Positions 22,155 to 34,128 of a DNA stretch of 64,000 bases are shown in pieces. The stretch comes from Stenocarpella maydis. Taxonomy: Eukaryota; Ascomycota; Sordariomycetes; Diaporthales; Diaporthaceae. The notes under the pieces are model-generated. The model ran no database searches, was not told where the DNA came from, and saw only the letters and a list, made by a program, of their open reading frames with translations. The stretch is taken from positions 63,404-127,403 of the forward strand of contig NQMI01000064.1 of NCBI GenBank assembly GCA_002270565.1. The letters are read 5' to 3'. Each line of letters begins with the position of its first letter. Position 1 is the stretch's first letter. A program made the translations under genes and the position numbers.

Positions 22155-22679
22155 CTATCTCTTGGTCATTGGCAAACCCATGGCCTGGTACGTCGGAGTG
22201 GCGAAGTTGGTGTGGGAGGGCGGGGAGGTGTCACCCGCCGGATCAACGCTTGGAGCGTTGTTTTTCTGGTTGAACTCCGCTGTAGTCGCAGACTGGCACT
22301 GGCACCACCACGCACTGGTGCAGACACACACAAATGGACTCTCGCAAGCAGTCGGTCCGTTGTAACCCAAACCACCACACTGCCCATACTCGGGAACCGT
22401 GGAGCCAGTGGGAACCGGGACCGTCACAGTGGTATAAGATGTAACAGTAGAAGACGGCATGGTGATTGTGGTGGTGGTGAAAGTAAGGCTTGTAGAGGTC
22501 GGGATGATGGTTGTGGTCGTGAAACTGGTTGGGTCTGACGCGGTGATCGTGATGATCGTGGTGGTCGTGCAGGTCGTGATGGTCGACAATGGAGCAAGAG
22601 CCGGAGCAGCCTCCGCCACGCTGGCCAGCAGGCCGAAGAAGACGTGGAAGAGGCCGAGAATGGCAATGAGGAGCTTCAT
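22155..22679 (-). CDS. Small secreted protein: Thr-rich stalk plus CBM1, no catalytic domain
   Basis: A single exon of 174 residues. Residues 1-24 form a signal peptide (MKLLIAILGLFHVFFGLLAS...EA). A 70-residue region made almost entirely of Thr, Ser, Val and Ile follows, a likely O-mannosylated extended stalk. A CBM1 then starts at about residue 95 (EYGQCGGLGYNGPTACESPFVC) and its aromatic face continues in SAWWCQC. The tail (about 40 residues) is Asn/Pro-rich. CBM1 domains bind crystalline cellulose or chitin. With no enzyme attached, the protein may be a wall- or substrate-binding adhesin or an effector-like protein. The last cysteines (CVCTSAWWCQC) are unusual in spacing compared with standard CBM1. 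Confidence 0.75.
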   Translation of the reverse strand: MKLLIAILGLFHVFFGLLASVAEAAPALAPLSTITTCTTTTIITITASDPTSFTTTTIIPTSTSLTFTTTTITMPSSTVTSYTTVTVPVPTGSTVPEYGQCGGLGYNGPTACESPFVCVCTSAWWCQCQSATTAEFNQKNNAPSVDPAGDTSPPSHTNFATPTYQAMGLPMTKR

Positions 22680-23320
22680 GATGGGCGGTTCTTTCTCCGA
22701 AGTTGGAATTGGACTAGATTTTGGGTGTTTATGGATGGAGGATGTGACCGGAAAGTTGTGGGTGATCTAGAAGGGGGCAGGTGGTCGAAAAGTCAGTTGC
22801 AATTGTTCGCTACCGGTCCCAGATGTACTTCTGAAGTGTCGGCCCGGAGGAAGCTTGTCCCTAATGCCTTCTTGCAGAAGAGCTGTTGAAGGTGGTTAGT
22901 TCGTGAGACCTAGCTGGCGTTTGCCTGAAAAGCTGCCTCAGACGTAGGTCTATCGTTGCCGATTTTGTTGTGTTTAGCTACGCCAGGGACGAGCTTCGAC
23001 CGCATGTGGGGACACCTGCCTAGGCATTTTGCTCCTTGTTCCGAATAGGACTGTCTACATTACGGCAGAAATGCATTGGCAATTAGTTCAAATTACTTAT
23101 GAGATACTTCATTAGGGTTTCCGTAGACATCTGTCATTTCATAGAAAAATGCGTTGAACTGGCAAACGGAAGTTAACTACAGTCCTGTCTACAAGTGTTT
23201 AGAGTAGCGCCTCACGCAACAAGTGTACATGAAAGCACACTTTTCAGTGGCGTTTATAGCCTTGAAGCATTTGCAGGCGGTCAAGGGTCTGCTGCTTTTA
23301 TATCTCGGGTAATAGATTAT
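22680..23320. other. Intergenic spacer
   Basis: Nothing recognised beyond the promoter of the CBM1 gene and the 3' region of the ankyrin gene. Confidence 0.5.
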
Positions 23321-26062
23321 TTACATGAATCGTCCCTCAGGAAACGCGGCATGGTCTGCTCTAGCTTCGTCGCCCCACTTGTCTGAGGCATCAAAAAACT
23401 GCTCCTCGCCATCGCTGTCATCCTCAACACCGAGGCTGTGTTTGTATCTTTCCCCAAACATTTGCAAAAGTTGCACGAGCTTTTCTCTCAATCCAGGAGG
23501 CGCACTGATCGTCCTTTCGTCAAATGTATCCAGAGGAGTCCGACCTTTGTTGTCCTTCTGTTCTGGGTCGACCACACACCAAGGGCCAGTCGTGGCGAAG
23601 ACCGTCATCATGTCTTCATTGGAAACCTCGGCGACGCAGTGAAGAACATTCTTTCCATCGTTATCCTTGGTGCGGATATCGACACCATGTTCTAAAAGGA
23701 CCTTTACTGTCTTACAGGCGTGGTATACTACTGCGTTCACTGTAACGCTTCTGAGTCAGCACAACTTGATCTTCATGGCAACCACCCGTGAGGTTTGCTT
23801 ACTGAGCGGAGTAGACCCGTCACGGTCCTGATGGTAAACATCCGCACCCGCGCCGATCAAGAATTGGACCATCTCCGCATGGTTGAAGACACAGGCAAAA
23901 TCTAGCGGAGTCGCCCTCGCGCTGTCATCACTTTGCTCCCCGTTCACATTAGCTCCCGCGTCCAGCAGCGCGGCAGCAATCTCGATGCGGTTGCGGCCGC
24001 CAGGCGCGCCCACCGTGAGGCAGAGGGGTGTCTGCCCGTACGAGTCGGTGGTGTTGAAGTCGGCCCCGGCGGCCAGCAGCACCCTGATGGCTTCCGGGTT
24101 CGCGCCGGTGCGGCACGCGAACACGAGGGGGCTCTCCGCCTGGAGGTGCGTCTTGCACTCCAGCTGGGCGCCTGCTTCGAGTAGTTGGGATACTGCTGTT
24201 GCGTCGCCTTTGGCTGCTGCCCAGTGGAGGGCCGTCCGCCCCAAGTAATCCAGCTTATCCACGGGGCAGACGTCCAGGCGCAAGAGCTCGCCCAGATCGA
24301 GGCACCGGATCCCCAGGACGACCTTGTGCAGAGGCGAAAGCCCAGCCATCTCAATGATTGTGTCCAGAGGTAGCAGTCCTTCCAGGAGGGCTCGATCGGA
24401 GCTCGGTATGGCCGGGTCAGTGTAAATCTTTTCCAATGCCATCATAAACCCCGGTGGAGCCACGCTAGAAGGTCCCTCTTGGAAGAGATCCGCCCCTTCC
24501 TGGAGCAGAAACCGAACCATGGGAATACTGAAGTGACGGAGAGCGAAACCGATTGGAGTCATTCCCGTATTGAGGACATCTGTGACCGACACTTGTTTTC
24601 TCCGTACGGCCTCCTTTGTACTGTCGACATCCCTCCTGCTGATATCTGCGCATTGTCATTAGCAAACCCAAGGCTGCCACGAGTGGGACTGGAATGGACC
24701 ATAAGGCAGGTAGCTGCGAATAGTCAGAGGCGGATATTGACGTACATCCAAAGATGTTATAGTATCCCCCGGAGAGGTTCGTAGGGATTACCCTACAGAC
24801 CCTGATGAGGAGCTCAGGGGAGCCAATTCCGTCCGAGAAGGAAGCCGTTATCGCCGCCTGGAATAGCCAAGAGGGAAAGACATAGGTTATCCGGAGCCAT
24901 CTCGCACGGCGCGATTTACAGGTTGAATCCGTACACGCAGAGGCGCCAGGGTTCGGACCAGTAAAAGACAAAGAAAAGGAGCCGAGGGTCTTCGTGAGGG
25001 CAGACAGGTTGAGGCGAGCGACGCTTCGGTTTGAGTGGCAACGACATCGGCACCGCGGACTGCACATTGATGCGCCGGCGGATCTTGGCTGTCCTTGGAC
25101 AGAGAACCGCCGGATCCCACGCTCATTGGCGGGCGGGCTGTGAGTGATTTTTGAGAATGCGTGATCCAAGTGTTGGAAGTAGGCCTCCTTTTGCCTGCTT
25201 CGCTTATAGTGCATGTCGGAAAGAGCAAGCTGATGCAGACTGGGAGATCGCGGCGACTGCAAAGGCTCCTCGGATTCCAACCTTTTCCAAGGCGTGTCCC
25301 GTAGTGCTTCCTGGCGCATATACTTGAACACGGGGAACATCTCAGATGAAAGGTACTTCTCATTATCGACGTGATGCTGGATGCTTTTCTCTTCAGGCCG
25401 GTCCAAGGCGTCCCGATCGCCTCCGGGCGGTTCTGCGACAACTGACCACGAAGAAAGCGTGAGTTGCTGCGAGTCGTATGGCAAATAGACATTATGACGT
25501 TGTGAATGTTCATCGGGGTAGGTTTCTATTAACTTAACGCTATAGTATTCAAGGAGAAGAGTCAGGGTTTCTGAAGGCTTTGTGGAACAACGGCTCTGGC
25601 AACGCTGGGTGACACTCACGTATTAAGGACGACGAGTTTGGACAGTAATGAGAGGCGGCGCTCTCTGAGATGCCGGGAAACAAGACTAATCCGCTCCTTG
25701 GAGGGCCTCCTAGACCGTCTCTCGGCAATGAGTTCTGAACTTGAGTGTGGGTTCGGGTCGTTCGGGCTTCCATCCCCGATGCCAGAGCATATTTCCCGAG
25801 CATCATCCAAGGTCTTCAGGACCGCCCGCATATCCCGGTACACAGCTTTGAGAATGTCGAGCTTCTCTTTCGGTGTCCCCGAGAACGTTTTGAAGCGAAG
25901 CTGGCTGACATCCTCCAAGACCCTGGAGAGCTCGATAAGCTCATCGTGGACCAGATGAAGGTCCGAACCATCCATCAGCGCGGATGTGCGCCGCTTGAGG
26001 CCTATGATGGTGTGCAGTGCGACGCCTGCTGCGCGCTCTACGTCGTGAAGCGCGCCGTCCAT
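23321..26062 (-). CDS. Ankyrin-repeat protein with fungal N-terminal helical domain
   Basis: Four exons, complement(join(23321..23739, 23803..24645, 24746..25539, 25620..26062)), give about 832 residues. Introns are 63, 100 and 80 bp; each junction keeps the frame. The N-terminus (LVHDELIELSRVLEDVSQLRF...KLDILKAVYRDMRAVLKTL) is an all-helical segment as in fungal NACHT/ankyrin proteins. The middle part has a Cys cluster (CSPRCRCRCH) followed by LTKTLGSFSLSFTGPNPGA and ITYVFPSWLFQAAI, a block often found between these domains. The C-terminal 400 residues hold at least six ankyrin repeats (LGRTALHWAAAKGDATAVSQLLEAGA, YGQTPLCLTVGA, NHAEMVQFLIGAGADVYHQDRDGSTPL). A scaffold or non-self-recognition role is possible but not shown. 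Internal exon borders were chosen by frame and could be off by a few codons. Confidence 0.8.
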
Positions 26063-27310
26063 GATTCGGCATCCTTATCGGTGGGCTGCTGGTGAGGGAG
26101 CCTGTCTGAAGACGCCGGGCGGTCGCATCGAATCGACCGGTACGGGGCTCCCGAGTGAGATGCAGAAGTCATATGAATTGATGGAGAAACGGACACCGCA
26201 CTTCACAAATAGCCCCACCCGGCGCCATGGGGGCCAGGTTGACTTGCCCTTCACTAGTAGTAGCGCGTACGCAGCGTCGCAGCGGATGCTACTAAATTAA
26301 GAAGCTTCGACGCAAGTGGTCAACGGCTGTTAGCAGGTATCTGACAGTGTTATCTGGAGCTTGGTATGACACCCATACACAAGCTGAATCCATCATATGG
26401 TGACATTGCATTGGGTCTGTGCAGATGAGAAAAAACAGCCTCGAACAGCTCAACCGGCACGGAGGAGCCAAGATCTCGGTATTGCTGGAGCAGTTCAACG
26501 TACATACTAGGTGCTGCAGCCAAATGCGTCTGCCTGAAGCCCATTTCCATACACCGTGCCTTGTGGCTCGCAAGTACCTTAGGTAGGTTGATAGATCACT
26601 ACGATCTTTGACTGTGGGTTGAAGTATTCAAGACCTCTGAGGAGGTCCCGCAAACCAGGGAACACACCGGATCTCGTCTCAATTAGGAAAAAAACCTCTG
26701 ACTGGCTGGACGTACCAACCCCTAACCCTTAAAAATCAGAGGGGGAGCGGAGGGGGTTCGCCAGAGTGAAGAGTTATTGATATCTCCAGTGGAAGCATTG
26801 GGAGCTGCATCCATGAGAATGACTGCTACATGGATTACCATATATAAATAGCAGCACGGTGAGGCTGGTTTGGGACGCAACCAAATTCCGAGCAGTCTAA
26901 CTCGTGCGCTGCCGACCGAGTGAGCTGCTTTAGTAAACGGTCGCCCGTCCACCGCAGTGGCACCTCCAAAGGCTCACTTCTTGCGTGTTAGAATAAAAGA
27001 GAACCCCAATAGATCACCACAACTGCACAGGACGTTGCACGACATGCTGTCGATCAACGCAGGTCCAGCACGTCAGGCGCACTGACGCTACGGCGCCGAT
27101 CCTTATTCAGTGTTACCTTCATCTCTGATTTCAGAACATAGTACAAGGCTACAAAGCGCACTTCTCAAGAGGAACTGATAGTAATCAGCAAAACAGCCAA
27201 AGCTCGAGCCATCCGAAACTATCTTTTGGGGGCTGGTGTAGCCACATGCCATGGGTTTATGCATTGCATGGTTCACTGACAGATTGAGGAGCACAAGGGG
27301 GAGCAGATAG
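26063..27310. other. Intergenic spacer
   Basis: 1.2 kb without a supported gene. Short frames on both strands lack family resemblance. Confidence 0.45.
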
Positions 27311-27313
27311 TTC

Positions 27314-27494
27314 ACCTAGGCGGGCTACAAGTTTATTCTGCTGTCCTCCTTGTTCTAGACGGATCTCGGCGTCGGTCTTGTAGAACCGGCAGACGATGAG
27401 TTCTTTGTGGTTCCAGGAGAAGGCCCGCGGTTTGTTGCTGGCTAGGGTGGTCTCCCTTAGTTTCTCCAGCTCGAGGGTCTTTTCGCTTCACGAG
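27314..27494 (-). pseudogene. Possible gene fragment with coding character
   Basis: The minus strand reads EKTLELEKLRETTLASNKP, then AFSWNHKELIVCRFYKTDAE and IRLEQGGQQNKLVARLGE without stops, and is closed upstream by a TGA at about 27495. The composition looks like a genuine protein (mixed hydrophobic and charged). There is no start codon or acceptor I would trust. I do not recognise the family. It could be a terminal exon or a relic. Confidence 0.3.
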
Positions 27495-27962
27495 GAAGTG
27501 GTTCGTTGGGTCAGAGGCAGCATGTCGGAGCCCAGACGCCCACGACCACCACAACGCGGGTAGGTAACGAGACAGCAATAAGGTCATTGTGCCCGAGATT
27601 GCCGCAGGTACGGGGACAAGCGGCACCCGGTAATAGTCCGTCGTGTGGACAGGCTGGGCAAAAATTACTGAATTGCTCGCTCCTAATACTCATCATGTAG
27701 TTCCCTTGGTTTGATGCTTGTTCATGTGGCCAGAAACGCGCCCATACAATGATGCAGCCCTCAATCATTCCCTATGCAGACCCGCATTTGAAGTGCCATG
27801 TTCCTCCATCCTCCTGAGCCACTTGTAGGGCTCGTCGCTTCTATCAAGGTCACCAAGTAATTCAGTTGCGCTTTCAGGCCCGTCGGGCCAATGCCCCTCC
27901 AAAAGTTTCACAGCTTCGTCTGTAGTGCCATCGAGGTCGGGCAGGTAAGGACCCGATGCCTT

Positions 27963-29789
27963 CTAAACAGCCGAGTGAAGTCCTATTCCGCGGCCGATCT
28001 TCTTGACAAGCGCCTTCTTCAGATACCATTCTCTGGCTAAGCTCCTTGTCGTCTTGGCGAAGATAGCTGGCGCGACCCGTCCTCTTTCCACCGCTCGCCC
28101 AAGTACGAAGATGGCATCGGCCAGGGAGCGCTCCTCAGCCACCAGTTCGTACAGCTGGTTCCCAACGACGGTTGGTGCGACGAGCAGCTGGTCAATGTCT
28201 GGCTCGGGTAGGCTCTTGCTATTCTCGATGGTCTCATCCGCACGGCGCATCGTATCTCGCAGGATGTTTGTGTTGCTTTGTAGCAAATTAGAAAGCTGTG
28301 CCAGAGCACCGATCTCTGACTGCATTGTGCTCACGGCGTTCAGCATCGCCGTACGCTGAGCCTGAAGGCCTTGCATGCTAGAGTCATTCTGTTCGCGGGT
28401 ACGAGTTCTCATTTGGTTCAAAGTGGACGCAAGCTGTCGCAAGAGGGCGTCCTTCTCGGGGTTGGGGGGTATGGGTGGTGCTGGTACGGAGGAGGGCGAA
28501 GGAATGTTCAGGGTCAGAGGCTCATCCATGAGATCAGGTGGCGGCGGGGGCTTCTGCTGCGGCTGAGGAGGTATCGCCTGCGGCATTCCTTGCTGCCAAG
28601 TTTGTTGTAATGGTGGTGGGCTAGCATAATGTTGTTGGGTTTGCGGAAGCAGGCTGGACATTCGACGCGGGTCGGCGGGAGACATGGGCGCACCTGTTTG
28701 ATATTGGGCTTGAAACGGATGCCCTTGGAAAGCAGGCTGGGGAGTAGCCCGAGGAAAGATTTGAGGTGGCCCCTGCTGGTGTTGCTGTTGAGGGACTGGG
28801 GGCAGTGGAGGCGCACTGTCGTATCTCGACATGCGATTATTCTGGAGCGGTTGGGCTGATGGTGATTGCTGTGAAGAGGGAGAGCCATATCGGCTCACGG
28901 GACGATCAACGCCCGGCGGTAGAGGAGGCAGAGGGGGGCCTTCTGGCCTAGGAGCCTGCTGATTGGGCTTGGGAGGCGGCGGCGGTGGTCGAGGGCTACC
29001 GTTCGCCGCGGGAGGCGACTGTACTGTGCTTGGTGGCCGAGCAGACAGCTCCTGCGGCAGAGGAGGAACAGGTGGAGGGGTCGGAGTGGCCTGGCGCTGG
29101 ACCGAGAGAGGTCGTTGTTGGGTCTGACCTCTTGCTACAACTGGAGGCTCCTTCGCAAAGACATCTCGTAACACACCCAAGAAGTCGAATAGATTGGATT
29201 TCTGCGCAAAGACTTGGTCAGCCATGATCGGGTTCAAACGGACGGAGGGCATTTTCCATGTATTCCGCGGGACTTACATCCCAGAAGTCAGCCCAGCCGA
29301 CAAGATACGGATGGTAAACTTGGCCCTGGGGGTCGACATGCTGCCCAGGCCTTACAGCCATGGCGTCTGTCGGGGTAACGTATACGAGAGGCGGCTCTCG
29401 AGGGTATGCATGAGGAACCCATACCGAGATCGGGAATCGGTAGGTGGTGCCGCGGAAGTTGACTGGTATGGTGCCGGAGATGTGGAGGAGGAGGGCAGAG
29501 CTGCCATTGGGGAATGCTGAATGTCGCGAGAGGTTCCAAGTCAGCGTGGAGTGCTGGTGCAGCAATCGGGGGCATACCGTACTGTGCACGTCTGTGCGAG
29601 GCGATAACGAGGGATACTGGGACAGGGCCTGGGCTACGTCGTTATAAGTGCGGTTGACATCGTGATATTCCTGCGGCGGCGGAGGAGAGGGGTCAGCGAC
29701 ACGAGGGCGACACCATGGTTGGGTAGGAATCAACGCACACTTGTCAGGACGCTGTACAGCCAGTTGAGGACATGACGCTGGACAACCAT
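27963..29789 (-). CDS. vps23: ESCRT-I subunit Vps23/TSG101 (UEV-domain protein)
   Basis: Three exons, complement(join(27963..29201, 29278..29670, 29739..29789)), give 560 residues; introns are 68 and 76 bp, both in phase 0. The short first exon (17 codons) ends NWLYSVLTS and joins EYHDVNRTYNDVAQALS, the start of the UEV domain (about 1-150), with FRGTTYRFPISVWVPHAYPREPP and GWADFWD. The UEV domain binds ubiquitin and PTAP-type peptides but lacks the E2 catalytic cysteine. A Pro/Gln-rich linker (about 165-390), a coiled coil (about 400-470) and a C-terminal steadiness box ending in KKALVKKIGRGIGLHSAV follow. It sorts ubiquitinated cargo into multivesicular bodies at endosomes. The frame stays open for 65 codons beyond the TAG (see findings). 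Confidence 0.95.
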
Positions 29790-31284
29790 TGTCAATTGTA
29801 CTGGATCGTCAGCAGCTGTCGCCAAGCAGCTTCACCGCAGGATGTTGTGGCAGTCAGGAGTGTATCATCCTGGCGGGCTGGTAGATTGACTGACTGACTG
29901 GCTGCCTTGAATTGGAAGTGCATCATCTTGGCAAGTGGTCGAAGCTGTTTTGGAGCTTGACCCAGAACCCAAACCCCACTGTGCCGGCGCATATGTACCT
30001 TCAAGTTTCTATGTACTTTTACAGCAGGTCACCGCTCCACCTTGTTTACATGTACCCATGTGTGTAGCAGTACATACACTGCTTGGTTCGTTGCGCAACA
30101 GACGGCAACTCGCTAGTGTCCTGCAGAGCAAGCCTGTATGTGGCACGTGCACGCAGCCTGATCTGATAACGTTCGTTTGGTCGGCTCCAGAAACACCCCC
30201 CCGGTTTCCCATCTCTCTCTTGCCATGCTTCACCTTGTCGATCGGTGTTCCCTCCGACTACATACACTACCAGACTACGAAGACATGCCTGGACTCGCAC
30301 GTGCTTAGCGACGTCAAACACAAACTGCCGCACAGACCAGTGGCTAATGATTCGATTGACAGGGCCTTACAGGACTGCAGGGCTGAGCCGACAACTCCAA
30401 TGTCAAAGTGCTTTTTCCCTTTTTTTTTCTTTCTCCCCTGGCCCCCCTTTCAACCCGCCCGCTCGTCCACGATCGACCCTATCCCGTTCATCCGGGCGCT
30501 ACCGGAGCAGGGAAAACGCAGGAATCGTCTCTGCCAGAGCCAGCCATCCTAGCATGCTCGCCTGCAGAATTTTGCCCTGTAAGGGGCGCTGCTCGTATGC
30601 TTTTGTGTGCGCACGGGTTGAGGGCTCGTACCGAGTTACTCCGGAATCATGGGTTGGGTCGTCCTCACAACGGCAGAACGGCCACACAGTTGCAACGTGC
30701 ATTAGCAGAATTGTTGAAACAAGAGCAATCACTTCTCACTTTTGCCACCATTCATGCACACCAAAGCACAGAAGAGCCTAAGCCTTAGCCTAGGTCTCTT
30801 GACTTCCCTTGAGGACCATGCGGGTCAGAACGGGGCTGCTCTAGTTTCGAAACTCACTCTCTGCCTGTTTCGATTAGTCCACGCGCCCGGCTGTGTGTCT
30901 CGCTCCCCTTATAAAAACCACACCATCCCCGGTCTCTGACTACTTACTAATCTTTTCTCTTCTTTTTTGTCCTACCACAACAGCGATAATTCAGCCTCAC
31001 TTTGACAGCAATTGTCCGTCCCAAGACCAGACACGCATGCACCGAATACAACGGTGATCTCGCACGGCTGAGGAGTATATCAGATAACACTCTGTATACT
31101 CCTTGCGTCAGGACTATCATCACATTTGAAGCCTCTCACCACTACTCGCAGGCATCAAACGCGGCCTCATCCGCTCACGCCAACTGTCAGTGCCCCAGTG
31201 CCAGTGCCGGCGCCAACACTAAAAATCTTTGTTGCGCCAACCAACCAACGAATCTCTTGAGACAGAGACTCGCTCAACAGAGCC
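29790..31284. other. Divergent promoter region between vps23 and the IDO gene
   Basis: About 1.5 kb between divergent genes. Near the IDO side it has a TATA-like box and CT-rich tracts; a 25-base pyrimidine run lies at 30417-30440. No gene recognised. Confidence 0.5.
30908..30985 (+). promoter_or_regulatory. TATA-like box and CT-rich initiator of the IDO gene
   Basis: TTATAAAAA at about 30909-30917 is followed 40 bases later by a pyrimidine tract (CTTTTCTCTTCTTTTTTGTCC, about 30953-30973). This is a typical fungal promoter arrangement and implies a 5' leader near 300 nt before ATG 31285. Position-based inference. Confidence 0.45.
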
Positions 31285-32838
31285 ATGTTTCCTCCCATCC
31301 CGGTACTCTCCGACTATGGAATCTCGCCTAGCCATGGCTTCTTACCCGAGGCCCTGCCCCTGACGAGGCTCCCGGATCCGTACTACAACAAGTGGGAGGC
31401 CATCATAGCGAACCTACAGGCTCTGGTCCTCAGCAGGCGCCTCCGAGGCGTCATTGACCGCCTCCCTGTGCTCTCCACCGTCGGTCTGGAACACGATGCG
31501 GAATGGCGGAGGGCCTACAGCCTGCTGGCCTTCATGGCGCATGGTTACATATGGGGTGGTGACAGCCCCAGCGACCGCCTCCCGCCTTCCATCTCCGTGC
31601 CTCTCCTGGCCGTCTCCGAGAAGCTCGAGGTCCTCCCTGTCGCCACCTATGCTGGCCTGTGTCTGTGGAACTTCAAGCCCTTGTTTGTCGACGAGGGCAT
31701 CGACTCGCTAGAAAATCTTGCCACCCTGACGACCTTCACTGGTGCCATTGACGAGTCCTGGTTCTACCTGGTTTCTGTCGCCATCGAGGCACGGGGTGCG
31801 CCTATAATCCCACTCATGCTAACGGCCATGGCCGCTGCCCGCGATGGCGATGCAACTGCCGTCACCCGTTGCTTGCAAGCATTCGCAGAGCGCCTGGACG
31901 ATCTTGGCACCTTGCTGCAACGCATCCATGAGAGCTGCGACCCAACTATTTTCTACCACCGCATCCGTCCGTTCCTTGCGGGGAGCAAGAACATGGCCGA
32001 GGCTGGTCTCCCCAATGGTGTCCTTTATGAGATCGACGAATCCGGACGCGGCGAGTACCGCCAGTACAGCGGTGGTAGCAACGCCCAGAGCTCAATCATC
32101 CAGTTCTTCGATATCGCGCTTGGCGTTGAGCACCGGCCAACTGGCGAGAAGGCCCCACCTGGCGATGCCTCCGCTTCCGAGTCCGACGCCAGCCGTGGCA
32201 GGGCCCCTCCGCCGCGGCACAATTTCCTCATGGAGATGAGGAAGTACATGCCGGGCCCCCACGCGCGCTTCCTTGATGATGTCTCGTCCGTGGCCAACAT
32301 TCGCGACTTTGTGGAGCTGCACGGCCCGCGGGACAAGGAATTGCGAGTCGCATACGAGGCGTGCCTGGCGATGCTGAGCGCACTGCGCGACAAGCACATC
32401 GCCATCGTCACGCGCTACATCGTAACCCCCAGTCGCGAGGTACACGCCCGGAGCCGCAGCCGCAGCCCCCAGGCCGTCCGGCAGCGCGTCAACCTCGCGA
32501 CAGCCTCGCGCAAGGCGCAGCAGCAGCAGCCTGCCCGGCCCTCCCGCGGGGCCCAGGGCATCGCGCTTGACACGAGCTCCCCCGGCGACGGCAGGAAGGA
32601 CCTCACGGGCACGGGCGGCACGCAGCTCATGTCCTTCCTCAAGCAGGCGCGCGACGAGACGGGCGAGCCAGCCGTCGATGACTGGGCGAGGCGGTTCATG
32701 AGCCGGAAACCGCGCAAGGAAGGGAGGAACGACTTCTTCCTTGGAAAGGAGCAGCGTCCCGTCGAGGAGGTCGAGGTTGCCGGCCTGGCCGGCACTTGGA
32801 CCATGGAGGACAACTTTGGCGGGCTTTGCGCTGTTTGA
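31285..32838 (+). CDS. Indoleamine 2,3-dioxygenase family protein
   Basis: A single exon of 517 residues from ATG 31285. The heme-ligand histidine is at about residue 371 in LRDKHIAIVTRYIV, the family signature. The N-terminal YGISPSHGFLPEALPL and the central FYHRIRPFLAG are also typical. The enzyme opens the indole ring of tryptophan to N-formylkynurenine, the first step of the kynurenine route to NAD+. At 517 residues it is longer than yeast Bna2 (about 450); the extra length is an Ala/Arg/Gln-rich insert at about 385-450 and an acidic tail (EEVEVAGLAGTWTMEDNFGG), as in other filamentous fungi. Cytosolic. Filamentous fungi often have several IDO paralogues with different tryptophan affinity, so BNA2 identity is not certain. 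Confidence 0.93.
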   Translation: MFPPIPVLSDYGISPSHGFLPEALPLTRLPDPYYNKWEAIIANLQALVLSRRLRGVIDRLPVLSTVGLEHDAEWRRAYSLLAFMAHGYIWGGDSPSDRLPPSISVPLLAVSEKLEVLPVATYAGLCLWNFKPLFVDEGIDSLENLATLTTFTGAIDESWFYLVSVAIEARGAPIIPLMLTAMAAARDGDATAVTRCLQAFAERLDDLGTLLQRIHESCDPTIFYHRIRPFLAGSKNMAEAGLPNGVLYEIDESGRGEYRQYSGGSNAQSSIIQFFDIALGVEHRPTGEKAPPGDASASESDASRGRAPPPRHNFLMEMRKYMPGPHARFLDDVSSVANIRDFVELHGPRDKELRVAYEACLAMLSALRDKHIAIVTRYIVTPSREVHARSRSRSPQAVRQRVNLATASRKAQQQQPARPSRGAQGIALDTSSPGDGRKDLTGTGGTQLMSFLKQARDETGEPAVDDWARRFMSRKPRKEGRNDFFLGKEQRPVEEVEVAGLAGTWTMEDNFGGLCAV

Positions 32839-34128
32839 TGGCCGTTTCGCACGCAACTTCGTCCTTGGATCGAGTTGCTTTAGAGTGCAATTATCTCCAA
32901 TGCACTCCGATTAGGAGAACCTTCGCACACACACAAACCGCGATTACTTTTGATATCAGAGGTAAACGCGAATCAGATGCCGTAGATCCATTGGTCAGTC
33001 GATGTGGCCGTCATAACAAGCTCATGACCCTTGTTCCTGATCGGAGTTCTTCCGAACAGATCGTCTCGAGGTTCGTCCGAAACCAGGCGCCAAGTCTATT
33101 TTTACGCTGTTTTCTCGGCGAATCCATATCATGCAGGCACGTTTACTTCCATTCTTCTCTCCTACGGGGCTGTAATCGGGATCCTGTAATCTGGCTATCA
33201 GTCTATTTTCTCCTTCCCCTTTCATGCGCACGTCTTACCGAGCCAAGAGCCCTCGAAGCTGACTCAGTGATCGTGCCGATAGAGCCGGAGCAGCAGTCCT
33301 ATTTTGGCACCAACCCTTGGTTGACATGTGCCAATGTGATGGGATCCGCGGGCGCCCACCAACACCCTCTGCGTTCCTGAAAGCCCCGCCATCTCTATTC
33401 GGTTGCTACCGTGGGGCGTATCCGACATTCTGGGCGCGAATATTCTAGCCATTGACAGTGACAGCTCGTTCAACGTGACTTAAGCTCCTCGGTATAGGGT
33501 TACCTATATCTGATCTAGGCTAAAGCTCCGGCGGCACATGAATGGTATCGTGAATTGTCGCGTGTAGTAATGCGAGCAAAGAGCATCGTCGGCGGCAATG
33601 AAGTCAAATGACTTACCCGGCTTGGGCCTTGGTGACTGAGCGCACGCCATTCTGGACAGAGTCCGAAGCAGTACCGAGGATGAGCAGCTTGGCATGCTGG
33701 TCGATATCACGAAATGGGTCCCTCCAGGTTCGCGCTGGTTTTCAAAGAGTGAAGTTACGCACGTGCGCGATCATGGTCGCCGCGAAGGGTATCATTCCCG
33801 GCCATACAACCGCACGTCCCATGGATGCGCTTGGCAGAGGTGGGTTTCTCTTGCATCTCCGCCTGGCTGTAGATAACCTCATCCATATAGTGTAGCTGAC
33901 CCTGAGGCTATGCGGATAGACATCGTGCTCGAGTCAAGGCGCTTGACGGGCCGGCAACCATGCATATATGTCTGCAATTATAGCCAGTCCCCTACGCGAC
34001 GATGAGGATATATTGAGCATCCCAACGCCGTTCTTCGCTTTCCTTCTCTTCCTAGCCAGCAAGCACTTCCCAGTCAATTTGTCGAACCGGGCTCCAACTA
34101 TAACTAGAACGATCTTTTGCCCATCACT
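32839..34128. other. Intergenic spacer
   Basis: 1.3 kb between two + strand genes; nothing recognised except the promoter area just before 34129. Confidence 0.5.

Noticed and set aside
26722..26952. Small minus-strand frame MDGRPFTKAAHSVG
   Set aside because: No signal peptide, cysteine pattern or homology that I can see; random-looking.
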